Shown here: positions 14,062 through 15,569 of the stretch, in pieces
How the letters are laid out: every line of letters starts with the position of its first letter
Position numbering within the stretch: position 1 is the stretch's first letter
Source: Flavobacteriaceae bacterium UBA3611
GTDB taxonomy: Bacteria > Bacteroidota > Bacteroidia > Flavobacteriales > Flavobacteriaceae
Assembly: GCA_002375495.1 (NCBI GenBank)
Contig: DFLU01000008.1
Span: 2,984 to 18,552, forward strand
Length of the DNA stretch: 15,569 bases
Direction of reading: 5' to 3'
Notes under the pieces: model-generated
Databases searched by the model: none
Seen by the model: only the letters and a program-made list of their open reading frames with translations
Told to the model about the DNA's origin: nothing
Translations under genes and position numbers: made by a program

Positions 14062-14673
14062 TTAGTGTGCTAGCCGAAAGGTGAGATTGATTCGAGGTGC
14101 GACTATCTTTTTTGTCTTCGGAATCTGATGCTGCCAAAAGTGCTGGGTACTACCTTTCATGAGAAGCAGACTCCCGTGTTCGAGTTCAATATTTTGACGC
14201 ATTTTTTTATCTTTTTTATGTCGCAACTGAAATTTTCTTTTGGCTCCAAGGCTAACTGAGGCAATCAAGGGATTCTGGCCTAATTCTTTTTCGTCGTCAC
14301 TATGCCAACCGTTACTGTCTTGGCCATCGCGATATAAGTTGAGTAAAACAATATTAAATTTGGCATTACAAACAGCTTCAACTGAATTCTTGATATCCAG
14401 TACCAATGGTGTATAAGGTGTGGCGTGCATGGTAATATTTGAATACGAATACGATGTTCCTGCATCGCCAAATAAGGCGGTTAGTCTAGGTTGCATATAT
14501 GTTTTTCCGAATATTTTAATGCTATCATGCTGCCAAGGAGTTTCTTTTTCTAACCTACGGAAAAGGGTCGTGGCTTTTTCAGCTGAGATAAAATTAGGAT
14601 AATAAGTAATATCCGCGTTTGGCAGTTGTATCGATTGGTTTTCGAGATGCTCTTCTGAAGAAAATAGGTCCAT
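14062..14673 (-). CDS. alkB: AlkB-like 2-oxoglutarate/Fe(II)-dependent dioxygenase
   Basis: The 203-residue enzyme repairs alkylated bases (1-methyladenine, 3-methylcytosine) in DNA or RNA by oxidative demethylation. The iron triad is H124 and D126 (GWHSDDE) and H182 (WQHQIPK). The 2-oxoglutarate-binding Arg is R194 and the second R200 completes the RxxxxxR motif (RINLTFR). Upstream elements typical of the ALKBH2/3-like branch are QPRLTALFGD and NLYRDGQDSNGWH, plus SLGAKRKFQLR. No signal peptide, so it is cytoplasmic. Its ATG directly abuts the stop of the DoxX-like gene, so it is the last gene of a three-gene operon. Family call secure; substrate preference is not visible. Confidence 0.94.
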   Translation of the reverse strand: MDLFSSEEHLENQSIQLPNADITYYPNFISAEKATTLFRRLEKETPWQHDSIKIFGKTYMQPRLTALFGDAGTSYSYSNITMHATPYTPLVLDIKNSVEAVCNAKFNIVLLNLYRDGQDSNGWHSDDEKELGQNPLIASVSLGAKRKFQLRHKKDKKMRQNIELEHGSLLLMKGSTQHFWQHQIPKTKKIVAPRINLTFRLAH

Positions 14674-15024
14674 TTAAACATATTGATATGCCCAGTACAT
14701 CAATGCAAACTGAAGGGGTAGTCTCAATATTAGCACCCACTTCGGAAGTTTCAGGGCAGCCTTTTCATTTTGAAGCATGTAAATATGCACAGGTATAAAC
14801 GCAATGAGTTGTAAAATAAGACCCCAAGCCCCTATGGTTTGGGTTTCTGGATTTAAAAGCAAGAAACCAGCTATCATTTCAGTAATCCCACTTATCGCAA
14901 CCAATGTACCTGGCGCAGGAAGGTATGGAGGGATGATCCTTTTATAGAGTTTGGGCTTTTGAAAGTGGAACGCACCTGCGACCACAAAAATGAGCCCTAA
15001 TACGTATTGGTGCCATGGTAACAT
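14674..15024 (-). CDS. DoxX-like small membrane protein
   Basis: The 116-residue inner-membrane protein has four hydrophobic segments (about 5-21, 40-58, 65-82, 95-114). The pattern of the DoxX/MauE-like family is visible: VLGLIFVVAGAFHFQKP near the N-terminus, IPPYLPAPGTLVAISGITEMIAGFLLL in the middle, and GAWGLILQLIAFIPVHIYM. These small proteins are often linked to redox or thiol-stress functions, but no activity can be assigned from the sequence. Its start shares a base with the stop of the small lipoprotein gene (TAATG) and its stop abuts the AlkB start, so all three should be co-translated. Confidence 0.88.
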   Translation of the reverse strand: MLPWHQYVLGLIFVVAGAFHFQKPKLYKRIIPPYLPAPGTLVAISGITEMIAGFLLLNPETQTIGAWGLILQLIAFIPVHIYMLQNEKAALKLPKWVLILRLPLQFALMYWAYQYV

Positions 15025-15215
15025 TATAGACTGTCTTTTAATTGTTCCACCTGCTTGTTTTTCTCCTGTTGGTCTATCAGCGAATCGAGTGGGGGAGCAC
15101 CATCGCCTATACCACCGTCAGATTCAACTGGTATCATTTTTTCTTCGACATTTTTTTGATCTCGGCATCCAAAGGCTATAGAGAGAATCAAGACCAGTAT
15201 CGCAATTATTTTCAT
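15024..15215 (-). CDS. Small lipoprotein (63 aa)
   Basis: I choose the start at 15215, where MKIIAILVLILSIAFGC gives a compact lipoprotein signal with the Cys at residue 17; the alternative start at 15230 adds only five residues. The mature part is short, polar and acidic (GGIGDGAPPLDSLIDQQ and a helical tail), with no known domain. The lipobox AFGC is less standard than LAGC, but such variants are common in Bacteroidota. It is the first gene of the lipoprotein-DoxX-AlkB operon. A weak -7-like box (TACTTTTA, 15220-15227) lies too close to the start to be convincing. Confidence 0.7.
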   Translation of the reverse strand: MKIIAILVLILSIAFGCRDQKNVEEKMIPVESDGGIGDGAPPLDSLIDQQEKNKQVEQLKDSL

Positions 15216-15233
15216 GCGATAAAAGTACATCTT

Positions 15234-15277
15234 TAAAATGAGAAAGCCCCCTTCCGATTTCTCGAAAAGGGACTTTC
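15234..15277 (-). terminator. Intrinsic terminator of the T9SS type A cargo gene
   Basis: On the minus strand GAAAGTCCC-TT (from 15277) pairs with AAGGGGGCTTTC (ending 15242), with one G-T pair and one bulged G, and is followed by TCATTTTA. It lies 20 bp after the stop codon of the gene at the right edge and before the lipoprotein gene. Confidence 0.72.
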
Positions 15278-15296
15278 AGTATAATAACAATCAGTA

Positions 15297-15569
15297 TTAT
15301 TCTTTTATGAGACGCTTCACGATACTAGCGTTCTCGCTCTCGATCTGTACGATGTACACACCTGCCGCAAGGCTAGAGATATCGATGGTCTTCTCACTCT
15401 GCATTCCGCTTAGGTCGGTGGTGTTCACCAACTTCCCGCTCACGTCATACATGGTAGCGCGCTCCAACACGATGTTCGAGCTGTTGGCAATGGTCACCTG
15501 TCCCTGTGCAGGGTTCGGGTACATCGTCACGCCCGCATCGAGTGTGGTGTCGTTCACACCGAGGATACT
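15297..15569 (-). CDS. C-terminal part of a T9SS type A-sorted secreted protein
   Basis: The frame is open to the right window edge, so only the last 90 residues are present. They form a T9SS type A sorting domain (TIGR04183/Por_Secre_tail): MYPNPAQGQVTI, a central MYDVSGKLV, then IDISSLAAGVYIVQI and the closing basic VKRLIKE. This tail directs export through T9SS and is usually cleaved, with the cargo released or attached to the surface. The functional domain is outside the window. An internal GTG at 15557 is only a codon within the frame (preceded by SILG), not a start. The DNA here is about 54% G+C by hand count, well above its neighbours. Confidence 0.92.
   Translation of the reverse strand, partial: SILGVNDTTLDAGVTMYPNPAQGQVTIANSSNIVLERATMYDVSGKLVNTTDLSGMQSEKTIDISSLAAGVYIVQIESENASIVKRLIKE

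Overview
The window comes from a member of the Bacteroidota, most likely a marine Flavobacteriaceae. The evidence is a type IX secretion (T9SS) repeat protein with a gliding-motility-type C-terminal domain, a PorP/SprF-family partner, a second T9SS cargo with a type A sorting tail at the far end, AT-rich DNA without Shine-Dalgarno-like leaders, and several promoters that fit the Bacteroidota pattern TTTG/TTG, then 16-21 nt, then TAnnTTTG. I see no rRNA, tRNA, CRISPR array, transposase or integrase; this looks like an ordinary chromosomal segment.

Positions 1-5188 (+) hold a T9SS surface-protein cassette: the 3' part of a large repeat adhesin with a type B sorting domain, a PorP/SprF-like outer-membrane protein, and a PorE-like periplasmic protein (TPR, beta-propeller, carboxypeptidase-regulatory and OmpA domains). 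A strong GC-rich hairpin separates the first two genes, and a terminator closes the unit. Positions 5256-7970 (+) hold a tightly packed housekeeping operon: isopentenyl-diphosphate isomerase, a 6-pyruvoyl-tetrahydropterin synthase/QueD-family enzyme, a Bcp-type peroxiredoxin and mannose-6-phosphate isomerase, followed by a small helical protein of unknown function. The terminator of this unit lies inside the 3' coding end of the convergent gene.

Positions 7972-12791 (-) hold a run of seven co-directional genes. Reading from its promoter, they are an SPFH/stomatin-like membrane protein, a 55-aa DUF4177-like protein, a two-helix membrane protein with a PH-like tail, an exported alpha/beta hydrolase, a 51-aa Arc-type ribbon-helix-helix protein, a DUF819 membrane protein and, probably from its own promoter, a DUF4369 lipoprotein. 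The first six look like one membrane-centred module carrying its own candidate repressor. An 11-bp tandem repeat at the predicted transcription start of the SPFH gene is a candidate operator. This is the least explained part of the window.

Positions 12872-15569 hold an exported S1/P1-type zinc nuclease (+), a convergent TIGR03643-type small protein (-), a compact lipoprotein-DoxX-AlkB operon (-), and the 3' end of a T9SS type A cargo gene (-) with its own terminator. The last gene is clearly richer in G+C than its surroundings.
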